Shown: one piece after another, positions 9,011 to 18,263 of the stretch
Layout of the letters: each line of letters starts with the position of its first letter
Position numbering within the stretch: position 1 is the first letter of the stretch
Assembly: GCF_000164695.2 (NCBI RefSeq)
Contig: NC_014643.1
Coordinates: 1,550,001 to 1,614,000, forward strand
Length of the DNA stretch: 64,000 bases
DNA from: Rothia dentocariosa ATCC 17931
GTDB lineage: Bacteria; Actinomycetota; Actinomycetes; Actinomycetales; Micrococcaceae
Reading direction: 5' to 3'
Position numbers and translations under genes: made by a program
The notes under the pieces: generated by a model
Databases searched by the model: none
Told to the model about the DNA's origin: nothing
Seen by the model: only the letters and a program-made list of their open reading frames with translations

Positions 9011-11254
9011 GTGATTATCCAACGTAATATCGCGCCCTATGTGGTCTTCGCCGAAGACCCGATTCTGACTGCGCTTCACAAAATTTCTGCCAACGGTCAG
9101 CGCATCATCTTTTTAGTCAATGAATCCGGCATTTTACGCGGTTCGCTCTCGGACGGGGACTTCAGACGCTGGCTGATCGCCAACCCCACCGCATCCCTAG
9201 AGACCAGCGCACTGGCGGCGGCGAATACGAACCCGCAGACCGCCCCCGCCGATAGCGACCCCGAATCTTTGCGCGACTATTTCGCGCGCGGTATCGAGCA
9301 CATTCCGCTCATTGACGAACGCGGCCATCTGGTGGCGTTGGCAATGGACGAACAGAACGTGCTGCGCATCGGAAAGCACACCATCAGCGAGGATGCGCCC
9401 GCCTTCATCATCGCCGAGATCGGTAATAACCACCAGGGGAGCGTGGACTTCGCGAAAGAGCTGGTGGACCTCGCGGTGGAATCCGGTGCGGACGCCGTGA
9501 AATTCCAGCTGCGCGATCTGGATGCGCTCTACCGCCAGCGCGGCGGCGCCACTGCGGGCGAAGACTTGGGCGTGCAGTACACCCTGGATCTGCTCTCACG
9601 GTTCTCGCTGAGTGTTGAGCAGATGTACGAGGTATTCGACCACGTCAAGGAGCACGGTCTGGATATTTTGTGCACCCCCTGGGATGCGCCTTCCGTGCAG
9701 GCGCTCGTCGATTACGGTATAGCGGGCATGAAGATTGCCTCCGCAGACCTGACGAACCACGAACTGCTGCGCGATGTTGCATCGCGCGGGCTGCCCATGC
9801 TGGTATCCACCGGTATGAGTCGCGAAGAAGAAATCTTGGACTCGGTGAACCTGCTGCGCAAGGCGGGCGCATCCTATGCCCTGCTGCAATGCCAATCCAC
9901 CTACCCGGCACCCTTCAAAGACGTGAATCTGGCGTATATGGACCGCCTCGCCGAGATTGGCCAATGCCTGGTTGGCTATTCCGGGCATGAACGCGGTTAC
10001 CATGTGCCCGTGGCCGCTGTTGCGCGCGGTGCGAAGATTATCGAGAAGCATTTCACGACCGATAAAACCCTTGAAGGCAACGATCACACCGTATCGCTGC
10101 TGCCCGAAGAGTTCGCGGCGATGGTGCGGCAGATTCGTGACATTGAGGAATCCATCGGCACGGCCGCGCCCCGCGAGGTCTCCACCGGTGAACTGATGAA
10201 CCGCGTGAACCTGGCCAAATCACTGGTTGCGACCCGCGGCATAGCCAAAGGTGAGGTAATCACCGAGGCGGATGTGACCGTCAAGTCGCCCGGCCGCGGC
10301 CTGCAGCCAAACTACCTGCCGCAGCTGCTCGGGCGTACCATCCAACGCGACGTTGAAGAAGGATCGTTCTTTTTTGAGGGCGACCTGAAGGACGACCTCG
10401 TAACCCGTCGCGACTTCACCTTCGAACGTCCCTGGGGCCTGCCGGTACGGTACCACGACTACAAACCTCTGATTGAAGAGGCAACACCGGATTTCCTCGA
10501 ATTCCACTTCTCTTACAAAGACCTTGATATCAATATTGACGAGGTCTTTGAGAAGAAACTGCCCATGAGCTTCACGACCCACTTGCCCGACCTCTTCGCC
10601 GGGGACTTTCTGGTTGATCTGGCCTCCCGCGACCCCGAAGTCTGGGAACGCTCCATCGCCGAGGTGCAGCGCACCATCGACATTACCCGCGATTTGACCC
10701 GCTACTTCACGGTGGACGAAGACCCCGTTATGGTCGTCACGATGGGCGGCTTCACCAAAGATAAGCACATCCCGGCGAGCGCCCGTACCGCAAAGTACGA
10801 GCGCATCGGCGAAGCCCTGGGACGGCTGGATACCGCCGGGGTGCGCCTAGCGGCACAGACTCTGCCGCCCTACCCCTGGCTGATGGGCGGGCAGCAGTAC
10901 CACAACCTCTTCCTTGACCCGCAGGACACCGCCGAATTCGCGCGCGCCTACGACAGCGCTCTCTGCCTGGACATTTCACACACCATGCTCGCATGCAACT
11001 TCCTCAAAATTCCTCTGTCGGAGGCGGTAGCACAGCTGGCACCGCACTCCATCCACCTGCACTTGGTCGACGGTATCGGCGTAGACGGCGAAGGCGTGCA
11101 GGTGGGCGAAGGCGATGTCGATTGGGCTGCACTGGGCAAGCAGCTGCGCGAGCTGGCGCCGAAAGCATCGTTTATCCCCGAAATCTGGCAGGGGCATATC
11201 AACAACGGCGAAGGCTTCTTTACCGCCCTAGACCGCCTCGAAAAGTGGCTGTAG
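9011..11254 (+). CDS. neuB: NeuB-like nonulosonate synthase with N-terminal CBS and C-terminal TIM-barrel domains
   Basis: 747 residues from GTG 9011, about twice the length of plain NeuB. Residues about 10-125 look like a pair of CBS motifs (SDGDFRRWL, IPLIDERGHLVAL). Residues about 130-400 are the NeuB barrel: FIIAEIGNNHQGSVDFAKEL, DAVKFQ, STGMS, and GYSGHERG. A short SAF/antifreeze-like domain follows (ATRGIAKGEVITEADV). Residues about 470-747 read like a xylose-isomerase-type / AP-endonuclease-2 barrel (EFHFSYKDLD, CLDISHTML, SIHLHLVDG, FIPEIWQGH). The first part condenses PEP with a six-carbon amino sugar. The last part may be a sugar epimerase or isomerase that feeds it. Confidence 0.85.
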   Translation: MIIQRNIAPYVVFAEDPILTALHKISANGQRIIFLVNESGILRGSLSDGDFRRWLIANPTASLETSALAAANTNPQTAPADSDPESLRDYFARGIEHIPLIDERGHLVALAMDEQNVLRIGKHTISEDAPAFIIAEIGNNHQGSVDFAKELVDLAVESGADAVKFQLRDLDALYRQRGGATAGEDLGVQYTLDLLSRFSLSVEQMYEVFDHVKEHGLDILCTPWDAPSVQALVDYGIAGMKIASADLTNHELLRDVASRGLPMLVSTGMSREEEILDSVNLLRKAGASYALLQCQSTYPAPFKDVNLAYMDRLAEIGQCLVGYSGHERGYHVPVAAVARGAKIIEKHFTTDKTLEGNDHTVSLLPEEFAAMVRQIRDIEESIGTAAPREVSTGELMNRVNLAKSLVATRGIAKGEVITEADVTVKSPGRGLQPNYLPQLLGRTIQRDVEEGSFFFEGDLKDDLVTRRDFTFERPWGLPVRYHDYKPLIEEATPDFLEFHFSYKDLDINIDEVFEKKLPMSFTTHLPDLFAGDFLVDLASRDPEVWERSIAEVQRTIDITRDLTRYFTVDEDPVMVVTMGGFTKDKHIPASARTAKYERIGEALGRLDTAGVRLAAQTLPPYPWLMGGQQYHNLFLDPQDTAEFARAYDSALCLDISHTMLACNFLKIPLSEAVAQLAPHSIHLHLVDGIGVDGEGVQVGEGDVDWAALGKQLRELAPKASFIPEIWQGHINNGEGFFTALDRLEKWL

Positions 11255-11263
11255 GTCGGTTTC

Positions 11264-12355
11264 GTGACACCACCAAGAACCGTTCAACACACCCGAAAAC
11301 CCAGCGAAGTACTCGATAACAGCTTCATCACCCCCGGGCGATTTAGCGAACTCGACGGGCTGCGCGGAATAGCGGCACTGGCCGTTGTTGCCTACCATTT
11401 CGGGTACCCCGCCGTGCAAAACTACCCGCGCATCGCCCCCGAACCGTACTCTATTCCGCTCGGAGAACTAGGGGTGCAGCTTTTCTTCATCATCTCGGGG
11501 TACGTGATTTTGTTGAGCGCTATCAAAAGCGGTTCCGCCCTAAAATTTGGTATTTCGCGTTTCGCCCGTCTGTACCCAACCTACTGGTTAGCGCTTGCGG
11601 TTGCTGCGGCTGTGTATTTTCTCTACGGTAATCCCGGCAGGGATATTACGGTGGCGCAAACCCTGGTTAATGCGACAATGATGCAGCGTTTTATGCTGGT
11701 CGATAATGTCGATCAGGTGTATTGGACGCTCGCCATCGAGTTACAGTTCTATCTGCTCATGGGGCTCTATCTGGCTGTGCGGCGTGGAAGAATATATCGC
11801 CGCGAGATCACGATCGGTATTTTTTGCTGGACAACCTTAGGGCTGCTCATCTGCTGCATATTCCACCCGGAGACGTCCCTGACGGGTGCCCCCAAAATGC
11901 TGGTGTGGGGCGTAGTTGCCGAGCATGCGGCTCTGTTTAGTCTGGGCATGGTGTTCTTTATGTACAGCCACGACCGCAGGTTTACCTGGCTGATGCCGTA
12001 TTGCGCTGCGGCGGCCTCTATCAATGCCTTCCTGATGCACGATAGCGCCCACGGGGTGGGAGTCGCCATCATATGTGCGGTATTTTTCGCCGTTATCTAT
12101 GTGCGCCACGTGCCGTTTTTGGCGCGCGGACCCTTGCACGCGCTCGGCACAATATCGTACCCCCTGTATCTGGGGCACGCGATGCTTGGCTATATGCTGA
12201 TCGATATGTTCTACCCCTGGGCGGGGGCGTGGGGCGCACGCATATTGGCTCTCGCGCTGGTTCTACTCTGGGCGTGGTGCGTGCATAGTACGGTTGAGAC
12301 ACGAGTTTCTGCCGCCCTGCGTAACTTTCTGACACGAAAGCTGGTGAGGGCATGA
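11264..12355 (+). CDS. Acyltransferase 3 (OafA/YrhL-like)
   Basis: 363 residues from GTG 11264, nine bases after the synthase stop. It begins SELDGLRGIAALAVVAYHFG, the family signature with R and the catalytic H, followed by GVQLFFIISGYVI, RFARLYPTYW, VYWTLAIELQFYL, and about ten membrane helices. It probably acetylates the nonulosonic acid or another sugar of the glycan while lipid-linked at the membrane. Its 3' end overlaps the GT4 gene start by ATGA coupling. It lacks the C-terminal SGNH domain that some relatives carry. Confidence 0.88.
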   Translation: MTPPRTVQHTRKPSEVLDNSFITPGRFSELDGLRGIAALAVVAYHFGYPAVQNYPRIAPEPYSIPLGELGVQLFFIISGYVILLSAIKSGSALKFGISRFARLYPTYWLALAVAAAVYFLYGNPGRDITVAQTLVNATMMQRFMLVDNVDQVYWTLAIELQFYLLMGLYLAVRRGRIYRREITIGIFCWTTLGLLICCIFHPETSLTGAPKMLVWGVVAEHAALFSLGMVFFMYSHDRRFTWLMPYCAAAASINAFLMHDSAHGVGVAIICAVFFAVIYVRHVPFLARGPLHALGTISYPLYLGHAMLGYMLIDMFYPWAGAWGARILALALVLLWAWCVHSTVETRVSAALRNFLTRKLVRA

Positions 12356-13485
12356 GTACAGCCGCAACTTTGACCGCGCTCTGGGTCGTTCCGGTTCCCG
12401 ACTTCGGGGGAGTGGCGCGACATGTTCTTGACGTCGCCCGAACCGGTATTCCCGGGTATCGCCTGGTTGTCTGCGCACCCGAGGGAAAACTCACCGAGCG
12501 CCTCCGCGAGCTTAATATTCCCGTTCACGCCGTACCCTTCGGACCGAGCCGCGGTTTTAGAACCTCGTTCGCCTCGCTCACACACGTTATTGAACAAGAG
12601 AAGCCCGCTATCGTGCACAGTCACCTTGCCTATGCGGATGTTATCGCCGCCGCCGTCGTCAACTCCCTCAAGATGCGGCGGCTTGCCAACCGGTCACTGA
12701 CCGTTCCCACGCTCATCACTACCGAGCACGGAATCGCGGGGGATGATGCCGTCTACCACGGCACCTCCTGGCGTTCTAAACTCATGGAACAGGTGCACCG
12801 GGTGCGTCTGTGGGGCACCAATGCGGCTATTGCCGTCTCGCGCTCTACCGCCGAGCAGATGCGCCGTAAATGGGGCGCTCGCAGAGTGAGCATCATCTAT
12901 AACGGGGTGGATGCACCCCGGCTGCGCGCCGCCGTACACAAGCATCGCGCGCCGACCGAACCGGATGCGCCGCGCATCCTCTCGCTCTCACGGCTCTCGC
13001 CCGAAAAAGGTATTGACGTGCTGATAGAAGCATTCGCCCAGCTGCGCACCGTGTACCCCAAGGCGCACCTTGAAATCGCGGGGGAAGGTGATCTTGCCGA
13101 TACCCTGGCGCAGCAGGTGCGGGAGCTGCATATCAGCGATGCCGTAACCTTCAGCGGGTTCGTCGATCCCCTAGAAGCGATGGGCCGCAGCGATATGGTG
13201 GTTCAGCTATCCCTCTGGGAGAACTGTTCTTATACGCTCTTGGACGCTAAAGCCGCCGGATTAAAAACCGTGGCAACCAACGTGGGCGGAAACCCCGAAA
13301 TTCTTGACCCCAACGAGCTTGTTGACCGCCGCCAGAACGCATTCTGTGATAGCGTTTTAGAAGCTCTTATGCGGAACTGTGAAGCCTCGGCCCCTTCAGC
13401 ATGGACGTGGGTAACCAACGCCGAGATGACGGCGCAGATCGCAGAACTCTACACTCAAACACAAAAGCATCAAGGACTAGCATGA
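12352..13485 (+). CDS. Glycosyltransferase family 4
   Basis: 377 residues, with a start coupled to the preceding stop (ATGA). The N-terminal acceptor half contains VPDFGGVARHVLDVAR (the G-G-x-x-x-x-x-x-x-L motif). The C-terminal donor half has RILSLSRLSPEKGIDVLIEAF and AHLEIAGEGDLADTL, then a short E-N-C-S-Y-x-L-L-D-A-K-A-A-G block, where GT4 enzymes have the E-x-x-x-x-x-x-x-E donor-binding motif. In this protein the first acidic residue is in LWENCSYTLLDAKAAG and the second is aspartate, a mild variation. Substrate unknown. ATGA-coupled to the Wzy-like gene that follows. Confidence 0.85.
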   Translation: MSTAATLTALWVVPVPDFGGVARHVLDVARTGIPGYRLVVCAPEGKLTERLRELNIPVHAVPFGPSRGFRTSFASLTHVIEQEKPAIVHSHLAYADVIAAAVVNSLKMRRLANRSLTVPTLITTEHGIAGDDAVYHGTSWRSKLMEQVHRVRLWGTNAAIAVSRSTAEQMRRKWGARRVSIIYNGVDAPRLRAAVHKHRAPTEPDAPRILSLSRLSPEKGIDVLIEAFAQLRTVYPKAHLEIAGEGDLADTLAQQVRELHISDAVTFSGFVDPLEAMGRSDMVVQLSLWENCSYTLLDAKAAGLKTVATNVGGNPEILDPNELVDRRQNAFCDSVLEALMRNCEASAPSAWTWVTNAEMTAQIAELYTQTQKHQGLA

Positions 13486-14807
13486 GCATTCACCTGGGAA
13501 CATCGCTATCGCCTAGCTCGCAGCACCGGAACGATAGCGCGAACCTCTCTGCGCGCGTTAGTCACGGGCTCAAAAAGAGCGGTGACTATGTGCGGGACAA
13601 CAGCAATCAGCTGCGCATACCCGAATTCGTAATTTTCGGTGCCATGGTGTTCGCTACCGTGCTGCCGGTCATTAACCAGCCCCTCAGCCAGATTGCCGTG
13701 GTTATCGGCGCACTCTACGGGCTTACCAAACCTGCACAGTACGAACTTGGCAGGTTTAAATCTCTGAAAACTATTATGTGGCTGGGCTTGGTCTACATGA
13801 TGTTCGTATCGCTTTTGCACACCGCCAGTGCTGATGCTTTCGACTGGCGACAACGCTTAGTTCGCATGATCTTCACCACCATTCTGATGTGGAATCTTGC
13901 CGAGGGGCGGCTGCATTTTAGGTCCGCTATCGCAGGATACCTCACGGCGCTTCTGATCAACGTTCCCGCCTTCTATCTGGGAATCACCGAGCGCTCGGAC
14001 GGCAACGTTCTGGTGGGTTTCCTTCACGATAAAAACTATGCGGGCCTGGCGTACGCTATCTTTGGTGTACTCGCTTTCGCTATTATGCGCACTATGCCCG
14101 AGCGTATTTTCGCCTTCGTGCTGGGAACTTCGGTGGTGTGGCTGACGAACTCGCGTACCTCCATCACGGCGTACCTGGTAGGCGTGCTGTGGGTACTGCT
14201 CGCTTCCAGATTCAACTTTATGGTGAGGATGCTCCTGTTGGGCGGGGTCTGGGCGCTTGTGCAGACGCTCGCCACGGACTATGCCCAGGTAGGGCAGTTC
14301 GCCTCGCGTGTGGGCTCCGATATGCTCCGTGAACGTATTGACGCGGTGGCACAAGAAAAAGCCGAAACTGCGGGGTTCTTTGGAAGCGGACTTGGAGAAG
14401 CCTACGCGCCCCTGCAGGATAGGAACTGGGTGTATCACAACTCCTACCTAGTGCTTCGTACCGAGGGCGGCTGGGTCTGGACAGTCTTCGTCATCGCTAT
14501 CACGATTATCGTGGGGATGCGCATCTTCGTCTCAAAAACCTCCTGGACCGTCGAAGAACGAGTGGGACAGGGCGCAGCGATAGCCCTGCTCGTGTGTGGT
14601 TTGAGTCTGGGTGAGGTTTTCTACACCTTTACCTGGGCAATTGTCATGGCCTATGCGGTTCGCGCGGGCGCCATCGCCCGGAACAGAGAACTTGGCATGC
14701 CGGGGTATGAGGCGGAAAACTTCGTGGGGGTAGACCGGCGTATCGAAATGCCAAAATCACCCGAAAAAATCACCGCCTATATCGCGAACCGGATCAAAAA
14801 CTCCTAG
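13482..14807 (+). CDS. O-antigen ligase / Wzy-type polymerase membrane protein
   Basis: 441 residues from ATG 13482, chosen because it overlaps the previous stop as ATGA; the open frame upstream lies inside the GT4 gene. It has about eleven membrane helices and the conserved Wzy_C-like loop: a run with LTNSRTSITAYLVGVLW, then a periplasmic segment ending in FGSGLGEAY and WVYHNSYLVLRTEGG, where H-N-x-Y-L is the usual polymerase/ligase signature. It would polymerise undecaprenyl-linked repeat units outside the membrane. A second Wzy-like gene lies at 60234-61547, so two polymers or two linkages are possible. Confidence 0.82.
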   Translation: MSIHLGTSLSPSSQHRNDSANLSARVSHGLKKSGDYVRDNSNQLRIPEFVIFGAMVFATVLPVINQPLSQIAVVIGALYGLTKPAQYELGRFKSLKTIMWLGLVYMMFVSLLHTASADAFDWRQRLVRMIFTTILMWNLAEGRLHFRSAIAGYLTALLINVPAFYLGITERSDGNVLVGFLHDKNYAGLAYAIFGVLAFAIMRTMPERIFAFVLGTSVVWLTNSRTSITAYLVGVLWVLLASRFNFMVRMLLLGGVWALVQTLATDYAQVGQFASRVGSDMLRERIDAVAQEKAETAGFFGSGLGEAYAPLQDRNWVYHNSYLVLRTEGGWVWTVFVIAITIIVGMRIFVSKTSWTVEERVGQGAAIALLVCGLSLGEVFYTFTWAIVMAYAVRAGAIARNRELGMPGYEAENFVGVDRRIEMPKSPEKITAYIANRIKNS

Positions 14808-14885
14808 AACCATCGCCAAATATTTGACTATTCACTTATGATAATTGGCATATCGGTACCGAAAACCTAGAAAGATACACCCGAG

Positions 14886-15929
14886 ATGAGTAAAGAACTC
14901 TACCTAGCCACCAATAACGGCGATATAGGCGGGGGCGAAGTCATGCTCCTGAATATCGCTCGGGCGGCGCGAGGGCTCGGTTACCAGGTTGTCATCATCG
15001 GTCCGGCAAACCCGCCGGATCTCATTGAAGCGGCCGCCGACGAAGGGTTCACACGCATCGTACTGCCCGCCAAAACGCGCATGCAGTATATGGTCCAGCT
15101 GCGGCTCTGGCACCGGGCGCACCGGGATGCGCTCCTGTGGTGTAACGGGCTGGTTCCTGCCGCCGCTACCGGGGGACGGGCAGGGCGCATCGTGCACCTA
15201 CATCAGCTGCCGACGGGTACCAACGCTAAATTAGTACCGTTCGCTCGCAAAAAGGCCCTTCAAACCCTCGTTCCCAGCGAGTATGTTGCGGCATCCGTAC
15301 CCGGTGCGACCGTCTTCCCCAATTGGGTGCAGGAAGTCCCCCTCTCGCTGGCGAAGTCCACCGTCCCCGGGGTGGTGCGCATCGGCTACCTCGGCAGACT
15401 CACACCTTCCAAAGGGGTTGGTGTCCTCTGCCGGGCGATCGAGCGCCTCAACAGTACTGTTACCGTCCCCGAGTACCGCCTCGTGGTTGCCGGAGCGCCC
15501 GTCTTTGCCTCTGCCGAGGAAGAGCGTGAAGTATCCCGTGCCCTTGAAAACATTGAACGCTACACCGATCGTCTCGGCTGGAGCACCCCGCAAAAGCTCT
15601 TCGACACGGTCGATATGCTGGTAGTGCCCTCGCAAGCCCCGGAATCCTTTGGGCTGGTCGCTGCGGAAGCGATGAGTGCTCGCGTGCCGGTGATCGTCAG
15701 CGATGCGGGTGCCCTTCCCGAAGTCGTGGGGGAGGACTACCCGTATATTTACCCTGCCCAGGATCCCTCGGCCCTCGTTGAAAAGATTCGACATTTAACT
15801 CAGGCTTTCTATCAAGAATCTGATATTCTTAATGACATTGTTTCTGCGGCATTTTGGCGTTGGCAGGAATTATATTCACCCGACTCAGGCAGAGAACGAG
15901 TTCGCCACCTTTTAGAGAAATATCTCTAG
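14886..15929 (+). CDS. Glycosyltransferase family 4
   Basis: 347 residues. It begins ELYLATNNGDIGGGEVMLLNI, the acceptor-half glycine-rich loop. The donor half shows VRIGYLGRLTPSKGVGVLCRAI, YRLVVAGAP and APESFGLVAAEAMSARVPVI, where E-S-F-G-x-x-x-x-E-A is the classical GT4 EX7E motif. The final 20 residues (SPDSGRERVRHLLEKYL) look ordinary for the family. A 78-bp AT-rich gap separates it from the polymerase gene, long enough to hold its own promoter. The likely job is adding one sugar to the lipid-linked repeat unit in the cytoplasm. Confidence 0.87.
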   Translation: MSKELYLATNNGDIGGGEVMLLNIARAARGLGYQVVIIGPANPPDLIEAAADEGFTRIVLPAKTRMQYMVQLRLWHRAHRDALLWCNGLVPAAATGGRAGRIVHLHQLPTGTNAKLVPFARKKALQTLVPSEYVAASVPGATVFPNWVQEVPLSLAKSTVPGVVRIGYLGRLTPSKGVGVLCRAIERLNSTVTVPEYRLVVAGAPVFASAEEEREVSRALENIERYTDRLGWSTPQKLFDTVDMLVVPSQAPESFGLVAAEAMSARVPVIVSDAGALPEVVGEDYPYIYPAQDPSALVEKIRHLTQAFYQESDILNDIVSAAFWRWQELYSPDSGRERVRHLLEKYL

Positions 15930-15992
15930 TGCATTCGCTATGCTCACGCTTGTTCCCGCCAATTACTCACTCTCACAACTACAGGACAGTTT

Positions 15993-16931
15993 ATGGCTCA
16001 CTATCAAGCAGCCGTCATCATCCCGTCGCGGGGCGGAGCAGGGGCTTTACACTACCCCTTAGACGCGCTTTCTGCTCAGACGGAACGAGACTTTCAAGTT
16101 ATCGTTGTCCTCGATGGTGACATCGACCAGAGCGAAAAAGTTGTTGACGACTATATCGCCCGCGGAACCTTAAACCTCACTAAGATTGTTTTCCCCGAAA
16201 ATCTTGGGCGTGTGGCGGCTCTCAACGCCGGGCATAATGCGGCGGATGCGGATATTTTGATTCGCTGCGACGACGACCTGGAACCCGGTCCCGACTATGT
16301 GGCGAACCATCTTCGCTTGCACCGCGACTATGATGGGGTGATCGGCACCCTGAACAATATTTTCCCCAAGACTGCTTACTCTCAGGTGTACGGAACCTAC
16401 CGTGATGCAAAGTTTAAGGAAGCGGCGTTGCGCACCCCCGAATCCGAGTGTTGGCACTATTGGAATGGAAACTCGTCCGTCTCTGCAGAGCTGTACCGAA
16501 CTATCGGCGGCTTCGATCCCGCCTATCGTCTTTACGGCTGGGAAGACGTTGATCTGGGGAAGATGATCGCTGATGCCGGCGGGAAAATCATCATTTCCGA
16601 TGCGGTTGAAACGAAGCATTATGCTGAGGCGACCACGACCGCCGTGCGAGCTCTCCGTGCCCTGCACGCGGGTAGTGCGCGCACCATTTTCGTGCGTAAA
16701 CACGGCGAAGATGCGCATGTGGCTCCCAACCCTGCCGGGCTCTGGGGCGCTGCGGTGAAGGCTCTCGCGGTGGTCAGTACCGAGGTAAATATCCGGCGGA
16801 TAGGCAATACTCTCGATGCGGTACTCCTGAAACTTCCCGCGAAGATCGCCGAGAAGCTGGTGGCGCTGCAGGTGGAAGCGGCATCCTACGCTGGCGTGAA
16901 GTACCCGCAGCGCGCACGGAAGGTGTTCTAA
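15993..16931 (+). CDS. Glycosyltransferase family 2
   Basis: 312 residues from ATG 15993. The N-terminal nucleotide-binding strand AAVIIPSRGGAGALHYPLDAL is followed by FQVIVVLDGD, then ENLGRVAALNAGHNAADADILIRCDDDLEPG, where C-D-D-D is the metal site. HYWNGNSSVSAELYRTIGGFDPAYRLYGWEDVDLG gives the acceptor region and the catalytic E-D-V-D. All key GT2 elements are present. The leader carries ACTCACTCTCAC at 15965-15976. The stop overlaps the next start (TAATG), so the two are probably translated together. Confidence 0.87.
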   Translation: MAHYQAAVIIPSRGGAGALHYPLDALSAQTERDFQVIVVLDGDIDQSEKVVDDYIARGTLNLTKIVFPENLGRVAALNAGHNAADADILIRCDDDLEPGPDYVANHLRLHRDYDGVIGTLNNIFPKTAYSQVYGTYRDAKFKEAALRTPESECWHYWNGNSSVSAELYRTIGGFDPAYRLYGWEDVDLGKMIADAGGKIIISDAVETKHYAEATTTAVRALRALHAGSARTIFVRKHGEDAHVAPNPAGLWGAAVKALAVVSTEVNIRRIGNTLDAVLLKLPAKIAEKLVALQVEAASYAGVKYPQRARKVF

Positions 16932-18178
16932 TGCTGAATCGAGTAGCACAATCCTGGCGCGGCGCATCCGCTCACATTCGTTCTTTGGCCTCGAAAAAAT
17001 TCCCGAAATCGGCGGAATCTCAGCCTGCGGTTTCGGCAGATACGGGTTCTGTCAGCGTCCCTCGGCTCGCTATCGCTCACGACTATTTGACGCAGCGCGG
17101 TGGGGCGGAGCGGGTTGTTCTGGCCCTGCACCGGGCGTTCCCTGAGGCCCCTATCTACACGACCCTCTACAATCCTGAAGGTACTTTTCCCGAGTTTGAG
17201 AATGCGACTATCATCACCAGTCCGCTCAATCGGGTGGGCTTGCTGCGGCGCTACCACCGGCTGGCGCTGCCGCTGCTGCCGCTGACCGCATCCTGCCTGA
17301 AAGTTCCGGCGCACGTTGCGGTGGTTTCGACCACGGGATGGGCGCACGGGTTCAAATTCACCGGCGAGAAACTGGTGTACTGCCATTCCCCGGCGCGTTG
17401 GCTGTACCTGCGCGACCAATACCTGGGCGACGAGAAAAAGAACAGTGTTATTGGGATAGGGTTACGGGTGATAAACCCGCTGCTGCGGTTCTGGGATCAG
17501 CGCGCGGCGGCGCGGTCGGAACATTACGTGGCGAACTCGACCGCCATTCAGGAACGTATTTCGCGGGTGTACGGCAAAGACGTACCCATTATTTTCCCGC
17601 CTTACTCCGGGGGTGCAACCCGTGTGGAAGAACCGATCGCGGGTCTGCAGGAATTCACGGCTGCGGGAGACTACTTTCTGCTGGTGTCGCGCCTGATGTC
17701 CTATAAGAACGTGGATGAGGCGATTAAGGCGTGCAATCGAGCGGGTAAGAAGCTGCTGATTATCGGGCATGGACCCGAAAAAGATAAGCTCCTCAAACTC
17801 TCGGGGCCCAATGTGCGCATTATTTCCGGGATTTCCGATGAGCAGCTGTGTTCTGCCTACCGGCATTGTCTAGCACTTCTCGCGGTATCTCATGAAGACT
17901 TCGGGATTACTCCGCTAGAAGCCGGGGCAAGCGGAAAACCGGTGATTGCATACCGCGCAGGCGGGTACCTCGATACCATCCGCGAAGGCCTCAACGGCGT
18001 GTTTATTGAACAGCCGACCTCGGAACAGATTGAGGCGGCGATACGGAAGTTCAACCCCGAAGAGTGGGATAAGCAGGCAATTAAGAACTACATCGCGCGT
18101 TTTAGCGAGGAACGTTTTATCGACGAAATACGCCAGGCGGTTGATGAGCTTACCGCGTCTTCGTCCTCGGGCGCGTAG
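16931..18178 (+). CDS. Glycosyltransferase family 4 (WbaZ/mannosyltransferase-like)
   Basis: 415 residues. The first 45 residues are basic, then LAIAHDYLTQRGGAERVVLAL opens the GT-B fold. KLVYCHSPARWLYLRDQYLG is the conserved block of WbaZ/RfbZ-type mannosyl- or rhamnosyltransferases. YFLLVSRLMSYKNVDEAIKA and EDFGITPLEAGASGKPVIAYRAGGYLDT form the donor domain with the E-D-F-G-I-x-P-x-E-A motif intact. Last gene of the plus-strand run, followed by a very strong palindrome at 18194-18249. The donor is probably a GDP- or dTDP-sugar, by family only. Confidence 0.87.
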   Translation: MLNRVAQSWRGASAHIRSLASKKFPKSAESQPAVSADTGSVSVPRLAIAHDYLTQRGGAERVVLALHRAFPEAPIYTTLYNPEGTFPEFENATIITSPLNRVGLLRRYHRLALPLLPLTASCLKVPAHVAVVSTTGWAHGFKFTGEKLVYCHSPARWLYLRDQYLGDEKKNSVIGIGLRVINPLLRFWDQRAAARSEHYVANSTAIQERISRVYGKDVPIIFPPYSGGATRVEEPIAGLQEFTAAGDYFLLVSRLMSYKNVDEAIKACNRAGKKLLIIGHGPEKDKLLKLSGPNVRIISGISDEQLCSAYRHCLALLAVSHEDFGITPLEAGASGKPVIAYRAGGYLDTIREGLNGVFIEQPTSEQIEAAIRKFNPEEWDKQAIKNYIARFSEERFIDEIRQAVDELTASSSSGA

Positions 18179-18193
18179 ACTCGGTTCGCCGGG

Positions 18194-18249
18194 ACTATGC
18201 GAAGAGCCTTGAGAGTAAAGATCTTTACTCTCAAGGCTCTTCGCATAGT
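18194..18249. terminator. Perfect 56-bp palindrome, convergent terminator
   Basis: A perfect inverted repeat with 28-bp arms and no unpaired centre (dyad between 18221 and 18222, inside AGATCT) lies 16 bp after the plus-strand GT4 stop and 14 bp from the end of the minus-strand PqqD-like gene. It should fold into a cruciform or a long hairpin in either transcript. Position between convergent genes supports bidirectional termination. Confidence 0.8.
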
Positions 18250-18263
18250 GGGGCAGGGCGGGT

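Noticed and set aside
16170..16967. 265-codon minus-strand frame opposite the GT2 gene at 15993
   Set aside because: It overlaps a complete glycosyltransferase with all motifs, and its own product shows no family pattern.
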